A DNA stretch of 37,361 nt from an uncultured Clostridia bacterium (GTDB taxonomy: Bacteria; Bacillota; Clostridia; Oscillospirales; Ruminococcaceae). The stretch spans positions 1 through 37,361 of the forward strand of contig CALBJC010000139.1 in assembly GCA_937892655.1 (NCBI GenBank), written 5' to 3'. A model generated the notes under the pieces. It had not been told where the DNA came from. It did no database searches and worked only from the letters and a program-made list of their open reading frames with translations. Positions 7,418 to 15,719 of this stretch are shown one piece after another (the stretch's first letter is position 1; the number at the start of each line of letters is the position of its first letter). The position numbers and the translations under genes are program-made.

Positions 7418-9616
7418 TTATAGTTTATTAAGTCTCAGAGCGTTTGTAACAACAGATACTGATGATAGCGACATACAAGCCGCACCGATCATAGGACTAA
7501 GAAGCGGTCCGCCAAAGATATATAAAACACCTGCAGCAATAGGAATACCCAGAGAATTATAACAGAATGCCCAGAAGAGATTTTGCTTTATATTTCTCAC
7601 AGTAGCCTTACTTATTCTTATAGCCTCGCAGACATCTGAAATATCGCCCTTAATCAGAACAATATCGGAGCATTCGATCGCAATATCTGTGCCGTTACCT
7701 ATGGCAAAGCTAAGGTCAGCTGCAGATAAAGCAGGGGCGTCATTTATTCCATCGCCAACCATTGTGACAAATTCATTTTTACCTTTTAGTTTTTCAATAG
7801 CACTGGATTTTTCTTCAGGTAAAACCTCAGAGATAACATCTGTAATACCTATTTCATTTGCAATTGCGTTTGCGGCATACTTGTTATCACCGGTCAGCAT
7901 AACCGTTTTAATGCCCATACCGTTAAGCTTTGAAATCGCGTCAGAGCTTGACTTTTTAATCTTATCAGAAATAGCTATAATACCGATTATTCTTTTATCC
8001 ACCGAAACAACTGAGCAGGTTTTGCCTTGCGATGAGAGCTTTTCAATCTCTGCTGAAATCTGAGCTTCGGTATTTTCAAGATAACTGATTTTTCCGACAT
8101 ATACATTTTTGTCATTAAGCTTTCCTACAACACCATAGCCTGTAATTGCTTCAAAGCTGTCAGAGTCACAATATTCAATATTATTTTCATTGCAGTAGTT
8201 TATGATAGCAACTGATAACGGATGCTCAGAATACTTTTCAACAGAAGCTGCCATAGAAATGATTTCATCTTTGTTTCCATCAAAAGCTATAATATCAGTT
8301 ACAACAGGCTTACCCTCTGTAATTGTACCCGTTTTGTCAAATACAACTGTAGTGATTTTGTGAGCATATTCAAGTGCCTGAGCATTTCTGAATAAAATAC
8401 CTTTTGAAGCAGCCTTACCTGTAGCAACAATGATTGCAGTAGGGGTTGCAAGCCCCAATGAACAAGGGCAGGCTATTACCATAACGCTTATAAATATCTT
8501 TAGTGAAAGTTCAAAATCTTTTGTCGCAACAAACCATATTGCAAAGACAATTACGGCTATTGCAATAACTATGTTTACAAACACACCCGCAACCTTGTCT
8601 GCAAGTCTTGCAATAGGTGCTTTTGAACCTGAAGCCTCTTCTACGAGCCTTATAATAGCTGAAAGGGAAGTATCCTCACCGATCTTATCAGCAGTAAATC
8701 TGAATGTACCGTTTAAGTTTACAGTGCCCGCAAAAACCTCGCTGCCTTCGCTTTTATCACAAGGCATACTCTCGCCTGTAAGCATAGATTCATCAATTGA
8801 GCTTTCACCTGCAATAATTTTACCGTCACAAGGTATCCTTTCGCCGGGCTTTATAACTACTGTATCACCGATTTCAATCTGCGATACATCAATTTCGGTT
8901 TCTATTCCATCTCTTAAAACAACTGCAGTTTTCGGTGCAAGCTTTGAAAGCTTTCTTACAGCTTCGCCCGTTTTATTCTTTGAACGTGCTTCAAGAAACT
9001 TACCAATCATAACAAGTGCTATAATCATTGTAGCGCTTTCAAAGTATAAATGATTTACAGCGTCGCTGTCACCTAAAAAGATGCGTATAGTTGAATATAC
9101 GCTATAAATAAACGCAGAGCTTGTACCAACTGCTACAAGGCTATCCATGTTAGGATGAAGCCTTATAAGCTTTGGAAAACCGCTAGTGTAAAATTTACTG
9201 CCAGCAATCAGAACGGGTATTGCAAGAATGATCTGAGTTATAGCAAAAGCCTTAGGGGTAGCTTTAGTGACAGGCGTTGGGATAGAAAACATATGCCCCA
9301 TTGCAATATAAAACAGCAAAACTGAGAAAACAATAGCTACAATAAGCTTGACTTTTGTTTTCAAAAGCTCCTTTTTATTCTTTTTATCTCTTATAGCGTC
9401 TCTTTCAGCCTCATCTATTACCTTAAAGCCTTCTTTTTCAATTGCCTCAACAAAATCACTCATCTGAGCTTTTGTTTCATCATATTCAATATAAGCTTTT
9501 TCAGCCATAAGATTGACATTAGCAGTTACGCCATCGAGTTTATTCAGCGCCCTTTGCGCCGCTGCAGAGCAAGCAGCACAAGACATACCGCTTATAATTA
9601 TAGTAGTTTTTTTCAA
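7418..9616 (-). CDS. copA: Copper-exporting P1B-type ATPase CopA
   Basis: Pumps Cu(I) out of the cytoplasm at the cost of ATP. The 732-residue protein has one N-terminal metal-binding domain with MSCAAC (Cys13 and Cys16), the actuator motif TGES (280-283), the transmembrane copper motif CPC (383-385), the phosphorylated Asp427 in DKTGT, an HP motif in the nucleotide-binding domain (SEHPLS) and GDGIND near the C-terminus. CPC and CxxC together mark the Cu+ subgroup rather than Zn/Cd pumps. The start codon is TTG at 9614-9616, giving MKKTTI; AGAGGT lies six bases upstream and no in-frame ATG fits as well. It follows copZ by 10 bp and both end at a terminator before the GH27 promoter. Confidence 0.95.
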   Translation of the reverse strand: MKKTTIIISGMSCAACSAAAQRALNKLDGVTANVNLMAEKAYIEYDETKAQMSDFVEAIEKEGFKVIDEAERDAIRDKKNKKELLKTKVKLIVAIVFSVLLFYIAMGHMFSIPTPVTKATPKAFAITQIILAIPVLIAGSKFYTSGFPKLIRLHPNMDSLVAVGTSSAFIYSVYSTIRIFLGDSDAVNHLYFESATMIIALVMIGKFLEARSKNKTGEAVRKLSKLAPKTAVVLRDGIETEIDVSQIEIGDTVVIKPGERIPCDGKIIAGESSIDESMLTGESMPCDKSEGSEVFAGTVNLNGTFRFTADKIGEDTSLSAIIRLVEEASGSKAPIARLADKVAGVFVNIVIAIAVIVFAIWFVATKDFELSLKIFISVMVIACPCSLGLATPTAIIVATGKAASKGILFRNAQALEYAHKITTVVFDKTGTITEGKPVVTDIIAFDGNKDEIISMAASVEKYSEHPLSVAIINYCNENNIEYCDSDSFEAITGYGVVGKLNDKNVYVGKISYLENTEAQISAEIEKLSSQGKTCSVVSVDKRIIGIIAISDKIKKSSSDAISKLNGMGIKTVMLTGDNKYAANAIANEIGITDVISEVLPEEKSSAIEKLKGKNEFVTMVGDGINDAPALSAADLSFAIGNGTDIAIECSDIVLIKGDISDVCEAIRISKATVRNIKQNLFWAFCYNSLGIPIAAGVLYIFGGPLLSPMIGAACMSLSSVSVVTNALRLNKL

Positions 9617-9626
9617 ATTCAGACCT

Positions 9627-9839
9627 CTATTCTACAGTAAAACCTTTTTCAACAATATTTGCCTTTACAGCGTCAATAACGCTCTTGTCATCTGATTTGA
9701 ATGTAAGTATGCCTTTTTTAGCGCTCGCTTTAGCATCTTTAACGCCTTTAACAGCCATAGCTGCCTGACAAACTGATTTTTCGCAATGTGGGCATGACAT
9801 ACCGCCAACCTTGATGGTTATATCTTTTTTGAAAAACAT
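9627..9839 (-). CDS. copZ: Copper chaperone CopZ-like, 70 aa
   Basis: A single heavy-metal-associated domain that likely binds Cu(I) and delivers it to CopA. It carries GGMSCPHC, with the paired cysteines near residues 15 and 18, and has the usual ~70-residue length of a ferredoxin-like HMA fold. The histidine between the cysteines differs from the usual MxCxxC and might alter affinity. GGAGGT lies about eight bases before the ATG. It is the first gene of the copZ-copA operon. No csoR or copY regulator gene is present in the window. Confidence 0.9.
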   Translation of the reverse strand: MFFKKDITIKVGGMSCPHCEKSVCQAAMAVKGVKDAKASAKKGILTFKSDDKSVIDAVKANIVEKGFTVE

Positions 9840-9902
9840 AAAATTACCTCCATAAACTTTATATTAAATAAATTATACTATATTAGTAGACAAAAATATA
9901 CA

Positions 9903-9913
9903 TACAAATTGTA
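9903..9913. promoter_or_regulatory. Palindrome upstream of copZ, candidate operator
   Basis: TACAAATTGTA is an 11-bp perfect palindrome about 65 bp before the copZ start. On the minus strand a TATAAT lies between it and the gene; no good -35 is visible. It resembles the CopY box TACAnnTGTA but is one base longer, so the assignment is tentative. Confidence 0.35.
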
Positions 9914-10039
9914 AATTGAAAAAGTGACTGATTAACTGCTTTTATAGATCCTGCATAGTATATTATAGCCTTTGTGAATAACCGGTATTTTTCGGTTAAT
10001 ACTAGAATCGGATAATTCATAAATAGGAGCGTTGAAAAA

Positions 10040-10387
10040 ATGACGATACACCGAGGAGAAATTTACTATGCTGACTTAAGTCCGGTTGTTGGCTCAGAGC
10101 AAGGCGGAATAAGACCTGTTTTGATAGTTCAGAATGATGTAGGAAACAAACATTCTCCTACAGTTATAGCAGCTGCAATAACCAGCCAGCGAGAAAAAGC
10201 AAAACTACCTACTCATATAGAGGTAAATGGTGTTACCTGCGGGCTTTCAAAAGATTCTGTCGTGCTTTTAGAGCAGATAAGAACAATAGACAAAAAACGT
10301 CTCAAAGAGCGGATGGGAGAGCTTGATTCTCAGGCTATGAATAAGGTTGATACAGCATTATCAATCAGCTTCGGATTAGGACGATAG
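10040..10387 (+). CDS. MazF/EndoA-type mRNA interferase toxin
   Basis: Probable sequence-specific endoribonuclease of the MazF/PemK family, closest in appearance to Bacillus EndoA. The 115-residue protein begins with the family pattern RGEIYYADLSPVVGSEQGGIRPVLI and contains the usual TSQ motif (ITSQREKAKLPTHIEV) near the middle. Length matches the family. TAGGAGC lies about nine bases before the ATG. Toxins of this kind are normally preceded by an antitoxin (MazE/EndoAI); the 200 bp upstream here contain no credible coding frame on this strand. It may rely on an antitoxin encoded elsewhere or act as a housekeeping RNase. An intrinsic terminator follows, so it appears monocistronic. Confidence 0.9.
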   Translation: MTIHRGEIYYADLSPVVGSEQGGIRPVLIVQNDVGNKHSPTVIAAAITSQREKAKLPTHIEVNGVTCGLSKDSVVLLEQIRTIDKKRLKERMGELDSQAMNKVDTALSISFGLGR

Positions 10388-10407
10388 TCTACATATCCGT
10401 AGCGCCT

Positions 10408-10436
10408 GCGCACAGTTTTCTGTGCGCTTTTTTATT
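10408..10436 (+). terminator. Intrinsic terminator after the mazF-like gene
   Basis: GCGCACAG (10408-10415) and CTGTGCGC (10420-10427) form an 8-bp GC-rich stem with a TTTT loop. A run of six T and an AT-rich tail follow. Confidence 0.9.
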
Positions 10437-10463
10437 TGACAAATAAAAAAATGATGATATACT
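10436..10463 (+). promoter_or_regulatory. Sigma-A promoter for the gene at 10493
   Basis: TTGACA (10436-10441) and TATACT (10458-10463) are 16 bp apart, immediately after the previous terminator. The box starts with a TTG that could be mistaken for a start codon. Confidence 0.8.
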
Positions 10464-10492
10464 TAGGATATACTGAAAAGGGAGTTTATTAT

Positions 10493-11116
10493 ATGCCATC
10501 ATCAATGATTCATTTAAATATAGCATACTCAATCGCCAAAAAAGCCGGTATAAGCATATCGGATATGCCGTCTCTGATTTTGGGCTCAGTTTCACCTGAC
10601 GCTGTAAATACAGGTGTCATACAAGCTCCGAAGGAAATTAGATATTCTGCTCATCTTCGCGACCGTGATTTGAAAATATGGGAAAACAACGTTTTTGAAT
10701 ATGCGAAAAACTGCAATATCTCTGATAAAGCTTTCTTACTTGGCTTTATGATACATATTCTTACTGATATCAAATGGGATGAGCTTGTTCAGCCATCAAT
10801 GCTTGATAAAATTAAAGCGAAAAATCCCGATAAAGATCCAAAATCAATAAAATGGAAAACTCTCTTAGCATTTGATAATCTTCTTTTACAAAATGAGAAT
10901 AGGGGAGAGATAATAAATTATCTCAAGCTCTCAGACCCTGAAAAAGAAATATCAACTGTAACAAAAGAAATGCTCACAAGCTACAAAAAAGAGCTTTGTG
11001 AGCGCTACGAAAATAAAAAAGCTCAAGGCGATACAAACACAGTTTTGAGCGTTTGTGACCTTGAGCTTGTTGAAAATTCAGTTACTGAATTGCTTATTCA
11101 GCAGGGGTATATGTAG
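10493..11116 (+). CDS. Zinc-dependent phospholipase C-like hydrolase family protein
   Basis: Resembles the all-helical zinc-dependent phospholipase C / S1-P1 superfamily found widely in clostridia, in which His and Asp side chains hold metal ions. The 207-residue protein shows metal-ligand-like positions in order: SSMIHLNIAY near the N-terminus, GSVSPDAV, SAHLRDRD and the helix FLLGFMIHILTDIKWD. There is no signal peptide, so it is probably cytoplasmic. Start at ATG 10493 follows AAAGGGAG; upstream in-frame codons lie inside the promoter. Its last 23 bp overlap the 3' end of the convergent SPFH gene. The substrate is unknown. Confidence 0.65.
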   Translation: MPSSMIHLNIAYSIAKKAGISISDMPSLILGSVSPDAVNTGVIQAPKEIRYSAHLRDRDLKIWENNVFEYAKNCNISDKAFLLGFMIHILTDIKWDELVQPSMLDKIKAKNPDKDPKSIKWKTLLAFDNLLLQNENRGEIINYLKLSDPEKEISTVTKEMLTSYKKELCERYENKKAQGDTNTVLSVCDLELVENSVTELLIQQGYM

Positions 11117-11948
11117 TAGTTGTATCTTCCTCAATATCGATCATTGAGCTGATATCAAACATTGTTGACATATCAGAAACAACCTGTGGCATCTTGCCAT
11201 CCCATTTGCTGATGAATTCCATTAAGATTACCTTATCTGTTATCTGTTCATTCTTTAATCTGTATGCTTCCGCTTCAGCCTTTGCCTGTTCAATAGTCTG
11301 TTCAGCCTCGATTTTAATTCTTGCGAGGTCCTGCTCAGCCTTGAGGGCATTCTGCTGGGCGGTTTGTTTTTCTTCAATAGCCTTATTGAATTCTTCTGAG
11401 AATTCGAAGTTTATAATGTTGAAAACTTCAATTGAAAGGCCGAATGGGTTGATTTTTTCAGCGATAGCCGCTTCCATCTGTGAAGAGATCATCTGTCTGT
11501 TAGTAATTAGCTCTTCAGCAGTAAAATTTGCTGAAACTGCCTTTACACATTCCTGAATTGCAGGCTTAACGATGATATTATCGTAGTCAAGACCGACATT
11601 CTGATAAAGTGTCGCTGATGCTGCAGTATTTACTCTATAGTTGATAGCGATAGTTGAGTAAACATTCTGAAGGTCTTTTGAAGCAGAAACTGCTGCAACT
11701 TCAGTTTTGAGCACTCTGTTGTCTACCTGAACTACCTGAGTAATAAACGGAATTTTAACGTGTAAGCCTTCTGCCAGAACAGTCTGATTAACTGAACCGA
11801 GTGTTACAACAACGCCCGAGTGACCAGGCTTTACAACTGTAAAGCAGTTTGCAACAACGATAATTACAAATAAAGCAATTATTGCGATAATTACAAACTT
11901 TGTACCGTTTATTTCACCTTTCTTTTTCATGTTGATTACGTCTGCCAT
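11094..11948 (-). CDS. SPFH/prohibitin-family membrane protein
   Basis: A membrane-anchored scaffold-type protein of the SPFH (stomatin/prohibitin/flotillin/HflKC) group. The 284-residue protein has a short cytosolic N-terminus, one transmembrane helix (about 17-37, FVIIAIIALFVIIVV) and a band-7 domain starting at VKPGHSGVVVTLG. A long charged helix (about 190-245, rich in Glu, Gln, Ala and Lys) probably forms a coiled coil for oligomerisation. AAGGAG precedes the ATG by eight bases. It follows ricT with 23 bp between them and is the last gene of the darA-holB-ricT series. Client proteins are unknown. No HflC-like second subunit is adjacent, which favours a prohibitin-like homo-oligomer. Confidence 0.88.
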   Translation of the reverse strand: MADVINMKKKGEINGTKFVIIAIIALFVIIVVANCFTVVKPGHSGVVVTLGSVNQTVLAEGLHVKIPFITQVVQVDNRVLKTEVAAVSASKDLQNVYSTIAINYRVNTAASATLYQNVGLDYDNIIVKPAIQECVKAVSANFTAEELITNRQMISSQMEAAIAEKINPFGLSIEVFNIINFEFSEEFNKAIEEKQTAQQNALKAEQDLARIKIEAEQTIEQAKAEAEAYRLKNEQITDKVILMEFISKWDGKMPQVVSDMSTMFDISSMIDIEEDTTTTYTPAE

Positions 11949-11971
11949 AGTCTTAGCTCCTTTTTGTTCAT

Positions 11972-12835
11972 TTATTTATCTTCAAGGCTCTTTAGAGCTT
12001 TGATTTCTTCTCTGTCTAATCTGATAACCGCATCCTTGATAACCTCAACATCGTTTTTATCATAGGTAGCAACGGCTTCTGTTTTTTCATTTTTAACTCT
12101 TAGCTTACCAGTAAGAAGGTTTGCTTCTTCAACAACGCCTCTGCCCTCAGGAGTATTTACAATAGCACCAACCTTAGGAGTAATCTTGAGGAGCTGTTCA
12201 TAGCTGTCCTGCTCGTATTTTAAGCAGCACATAAGTCTTCCACAAGTGCCTGAAATTTTTGTCGGGTTAAGAGAGAGGCTCTGTTCCTTTGCCATTTTGA
12301 TTGAAACGGGCTGAAATTCGCCTAAAAATGATGAACAGCAGAATGGTCTGCCGCATATACCAAGACCGCCGAGCATCTTAGCTTCATCTCTGACACCAAT
12401 CTGGCGCAGTTCAATTCTTGTTCTGAAAACAGATGCTAAGTCCTTAACAAGCTCTCTGAAATCAACTCTGCTTTCAGATGTAAAGTAGAACAAAAGCTTG
12501 TTGTTATCAAATGTGCATTCAACATCAACAAGCTTCATATTCAGCTTGTGATGCAAAATCTTTTCTTCGCATATTTTAAAAGCGTCAGCTTCTTTTTTTC
12601 TGTTTTGTTCAACAGTCTGCATATCTTTATCAGTAGCAATTCTGATAACCTCTTTGAGTGGTGCTGTTATCTGATCATCAGAAACTTCTCTGTTTGATAA
12701 AACAACCTCGCCGCATTCGATGCCTCTTGCGGTTTCAACGATAACATTGTTACCGACATCTACGCTCAATTTATTAGGGGAGAAGTAATAAACCTTTCCT
12801 CCGCTTTTAAAACGAACTCCGATTATTTCAACCAT
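11972..12835 (-). CDS. ricT: RicT (YaaT), PSP1-domain protein
   Basis: RicT of Bacillus joins RicA and RicF in a complex with iron-sulfur clusters that assists RNase Y and influences sporulation and competence. The 287-residue PSP1-family protein has the family's cysteine pairs GICGRPFCC and GTCGRLMCC in its middle, the likely cluster ligands. Length matches the family. AAGGAAGGG lies about 13 bases before the ATG, a long spacing, but no other start fits. It sits directly after holB, as in Bacillus. Genes for RicA and RicF are not in the window. Confidence 0.92.
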   Translation of the reverse strand: MVEIIGVRFKSGGKVYYFSPNKLSVDVGNNVIVETARGIECGEVVLSNREVSDDQITAPLKEVIRIATDKDMQTVEQNRKKEADAFKICEEKILHHKLNMKLVDVECTFDNNKLLFYFTSESRVDFRELVKDLASVFRTRIELRQIGVRDEAKMLGGLGICGRPFCCSSFLGEFQPVSIKMAKEQSLSLNPTKISGTCGRLMCCLKYEQDSYEQLLKITPKVGAIVNTPEGRGVVEEANLLTGKLRVKNEKTEAVATYDKNDVEVIKDAVIRLDREEIKALKSLEDK

Positions 12836-12863
12836 TTATTGTTTTCAACCCTTCCTTTATGGT

Positions 12864-13841
12864 TTATGAAAGTATAGATTTAATTTGTGCACTCAATGCT
12901 GAAATAACAATATTTGCAGCGCCATAACCGTCAAGTCTGGTAAACGCAGTATTGAGTACATCGATAATTGCATTGCATTTTGTAGTGTTTGTGATTGTGC
13001 TTATCTGTTTTGCAACGTCCTTGCAGCATGAAATGGTAATCTGTGAACCAAGTCTCAGGGCACAGGCATCGCGCATAATATCAATAAGAAGTGTAATTAT
13101 ATCCTTTGCTTCATCTCTGTCAGAAGTAGAAAATGCAGAAATAAAGCCATATTCATCTTTTTTTGCGATTGCAGATGCAATAGCCTCAGCTGTAGAAATT
13201 GTGTTCTGAAGGTCTTTATTGTTTATAAACTCAAGGCATTTGCCGATATTTCCTCTGAATCGGTAAATAGCTTTATCGGCGTTATCCTCTGAAATACCAA
13301 AGTGTAAAAGTGCATTTTTGCATTCTTCCTCGCTTACCTCGGTAACGCCTAAAGAAATTACTCTTGATATTATAGTTTCAAGAAAACATTCTTTGTTTTT
13401 GGCGGTAAAAATAAACGATGAAGAAGCAGGCGGTTCTTCAATTACTTTGAGAAGAACGTGCTGAATATCCTTTTTTGCCTTGTCAAAATCAGGAATTATA
13501 TAAATTTTACGCTCAGATTCGTTAGGCGGAATATACGCGTTTGTACAGATAGGTCTGAAATCGTCAATCTTATAGTTGTTCTTACCCGAATGCTTTACCC
13601 AGATAATATCAGGATGGTTATCATGTAACAGCATTCTGCACGATTTACACTGCATACAAGGAGAATTATCTTTTGGGTCTGAACATAAAAACTGCGCAGC
13701 AAGATACTTTGCTATTGTTTTCTTTCCGACTCCCTCAGGACCAAAAAGAACAATTGCATGAGGTACCCTGCCGCTTGATTTCATAGAGCCTATTAATTCC
13801 AACAGCGAATCGTTACCAAAAATTTTCAGGCTTTGGTTCAT
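12864..13841 (-). CDS. holB: DNA polymerase III delta' subunit HolB
   Basis: Clamp-loader subunit that helps load the sliding clamp at replication forks. The 325-residue AAA+ protein has a P-loop-like GPEGVGKKT (about 34-42), the four-cysteine zinc cluster C...CMQCKSC, and SSSFIFTAKNKE before the sensor-1 region. The C-terminal collar domain is divergent, as usual. Its ATG lies two bases beyond the darA stop, so the genes are probably translationally coupled. The order darA-holB-ricT matches the Bacillus cluster, without yaaR. Confidence 0.92.
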   Translation of the reverse strand: MNQSLKIFGNDSLLELIGSMKSSGRVPHAIVLFGPEGVGKKTIAKYLAAQFLCSDPKDNSPCMQCKSCRMLLHDNHPDIIWVKHSGKNNYKIDDFRPICTNAYIPPNESERKIYIIPDFDKAKKDIQHVLLKVIEEPPASSSFIFTAKNKECFLETIISRVISLGVTEVSEEECKNALLHFGISEDNADKAIYRFRGNIGKCLEFINNKDLQNTISTAEAIASAIAKKDEYGFISAFSTSDRDEAKDIITLLIDIMRDACALRLGSQITISCCKDVAKQISTITNTTKCNAIIDVLNTAFTRLDGYGAANIVISALSAQIKSILS

Positions 13842-13843
13842 AA

Positions 13844-14167
13844 TTATACCTTTTCAAAGCGCTCAATGTTTGTTACGAAAATTGTTGCACCGCCAACTGA
13901 AACTTCAACAGGGAAAGAAGCATAAGCGCCAACACCATATGAAGTTGTTGAAGGCATAAACTGCTTTCTTCTGCGGCTGTGCTGACGGATAATTTCAATG
14001 ATTTCATCAATTTTATCATCATCAGAACAAATCAGAAATGTTGTATTGCCTGACATAAGAAATCCACCGGTTGAAGCAAGCTTTGTTGCCTGAAAACCGG
14101 ACTTAGTCAATGACGATGAAACAGCATGGCTGTCATCATTGTTAACGATAGCATAAATAAGTTTCAT
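13844..14167 (-). CDS. darA: Cyclic-di-AMP receptor DarA (YaaQ, PII-like)
   Basis: A PII-like trimeric protein that binds cyclic-di-AMP, also called PstA; its output in the cell is not settled in the literature. The 107-residue protein carries the family hallmark TGGFLMSGNTTFLI around residues 28-41 and the closing VSVGGATIFV strand. The start at ATG 14167 is set by GAGGAG about seven bases upstream; an in-frame GTG further upstream overlaps that site. A weak extended -10 promoter lies upstream on the minus strand. It leads the darA-holB-ricT-SPFH series. Confidence 0.93.
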   Translation of the reverse strand: MKLIYAIVNNDDSHAVSSSLTKSGFQATKLASTGGFLMSGNTTFLICSDDDKIDEIIEIIRQHSRRRKQFMPSTTSYGVGAYASFPVEVSVGGATIFVTNIERFEKV

Positions 14168-14201
14168 AAAAACACTCCTCACTCACAAATAAATATATAA
14201 T

Positions 14202-14207
14202 AGTATA
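14202..14207 (-). promoter_or_regulatory. Extended -10 promoter for darA-holB-ricT
   Basis: On the minus strand TGATATACT forms an extended -10 (hexamer TATACT at plus 14202-14207). The -35 is poor (about 3 of 6). Read-through from the decarboxylase gene is also possible. Confidence 0.5.
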
Positions 14208-14246
14208 TCATAAAAAACAGTAAAAATCTATACTTTTTTAAAAAAA

Positions 14247-15602
14247 TTATATATCAAGGTCAACAACCTCGATCTGATTTATATTGTATGCTAAAAGATA
14301 CTTAATACATTCTTCTGTTACCACCTCGCCGCTCATACATACAGGTACTCCCGGAGGGCATAAAATTACAGGCTTTGCACAGATAAGTCCCTCTGCATCC
14401 TGAGAATTTACAAGTCGGCATTTTGCTAAGGACGCCTCTCTGATTGACATTTTGCTTTCAAAGCAGAGCTTTGAAAAATCAATCTCAAGAGGCTTTACAA
14501 ACATTCGCGGCATAGGTAAAGTATGAAGTAATGTAACAAGCTGAGTAAGCTGACCCGGCTTGTTATATGGAGATAACATCAGAACAACGCTTGAGTGGTC
14601 GGCATATTCACATTCAAAGCCGTTATCTCTGAAAATTTCTGCAAGTTCAATACCTGTTCTGCCGTTTTCATTTGGTAAGATCGTGATCTTGAGTGGTTCA
14701 TCAGATACAACCTTGTAGCCTGAGTTTATGATAAATTCCTTTGAGTTTTTTACTTCTTCAGATATGATTTCCAGCTTTTGCGAGAATTCTTCTTCAAGTA
14801 AAAGGTTACAGTAATCAAGTGAACATAACGTAAGGTATGAAGGTGAGGTTGAAGCAAAAAGAGCCATAGAAGCCTTTGCATTAGCTGAAAAATGTTCTGT
14901 AAAGCTACTATCCTTTACAATGTGCAGGTATGCTCCTGAAGTGAGTACAGGAAGCGTTTTGTGAGCAGAATCGCAGCATATATCAGCACCCAGGTCAATA
15001 GGGTGCAAAGAAGGTTTTAAAAACTTCAGATATGCTCCGTGAGCATTGTCAACAAGAAGCGGAGAATTATATTTTTTTCATACTTTTGATATTTCTTTTA
15101 TATCTGCTATGTTACCAAGATAATCGGGCGAGGTGATATAAACTCCTATGCATTCATCTGTACTTTTAAGTTTATTCTCTATCTCATCAACATTTATTTT
15201 GCATTCACAGATTGAGCAGGATTTCTCCGGATATACCCATAAAACATTTATACCAAGAAGTGCACAGGCATTTACAAAAGCCTTATGAACATTTCTTGCA
15301 GCAATAATTGTAGGCTTTTTATAGTTAAAACCGGTAAGCGCCAAGTGAAGCATAGCCTGAATACAAAGAGTTGACCCCGCCGTACTGTAAATCGTCTTTT
15401 TAGTACCAAACAGCTTTGTTGCGTTTTCTTCACTCTCATTAATTATGCCATCGCATGAAAAAAGCGAGTCAGCACCATTTATTTCTGTAATATCAAATTC
15501 CTCAAAGCCAAGCTGATTTACGCCTTTGTGACCTGGCATGTGAAAGCGTGTAATATTGCTCTGTGAGTATTTTTTAACAAAATCGCAGATTGGTGTTGTC
15601 AT
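14247..15602 (-). pseudogene. Orn/Lys/Arg decarboxylase family (YaaO-like), interrupted by in-frame TGA
   Basis: PLP-dependent fold-I decarboxylase related to arginine/lysine/ornithine decarboxylases and to Bacillus YaaO. The reading frame is continuous over 451 codons except for one TGA at 15078-15080, codon 175. Residues 1-174 hold RFHMPGHKG and the STAGST motif; after the stop the same frame continues KKYNSPLLVDNAHGAY (Asp185, His188) and SAHKTLP with the PLP lysine Lys215. Nothing else is damaged. The stop falls where I recall relatives often have Cys, one base from TGC or TGT. It may be a recent nonsense mutation, a sequencing error, or less likely selenocysteine. GGGGAT precedes the ATG. 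Position before darA-holB-ricT matches yaaO in Bacillus. Confidence 0.8.
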
Positions 15603-15631
15603 GGCTTATCCCCTTTAATAGTGTTTTTGAA

Positions 15632-15660
15632 ATTATATCACATTTTTGAGTGTTCGTCTA
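15632..15660 (-). promoter_or_regulatory. Promoter for the decarboxylase gene
   Basis: On the minus strand, TAGACG (plus 15655-15660) and TATAAT (plus 15632-15637) are 17 bp apart, and TGATATAAT is an extended -10. An intact promoter suggests the gene, if broken, was inactivated recently. Confidence 0.7.
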
Positions 15661-15719
15661 GTTGTAATCGTAAAGCTTGTCGCATAAGTTTTATTAAAAT
15701 GTATAAAGGAGTAAATCTT

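Noticed and set aside
8430..9053. 207-codon open frame antisense to copA
   Set aside because: It is a shadow of the copA reading frame, with low-complexity Ser/Ile/Thr-rich sequence and no ribosome site.
15020..15078. SECIS-like structure after the in-frame TGA
   Set aside because: A CTCCG/CGGAG stem can form but its loop is large, and a competing hairpin TGCTC-ACG-GAGCA uses the same bases. Not enough to call a selenoprotein.
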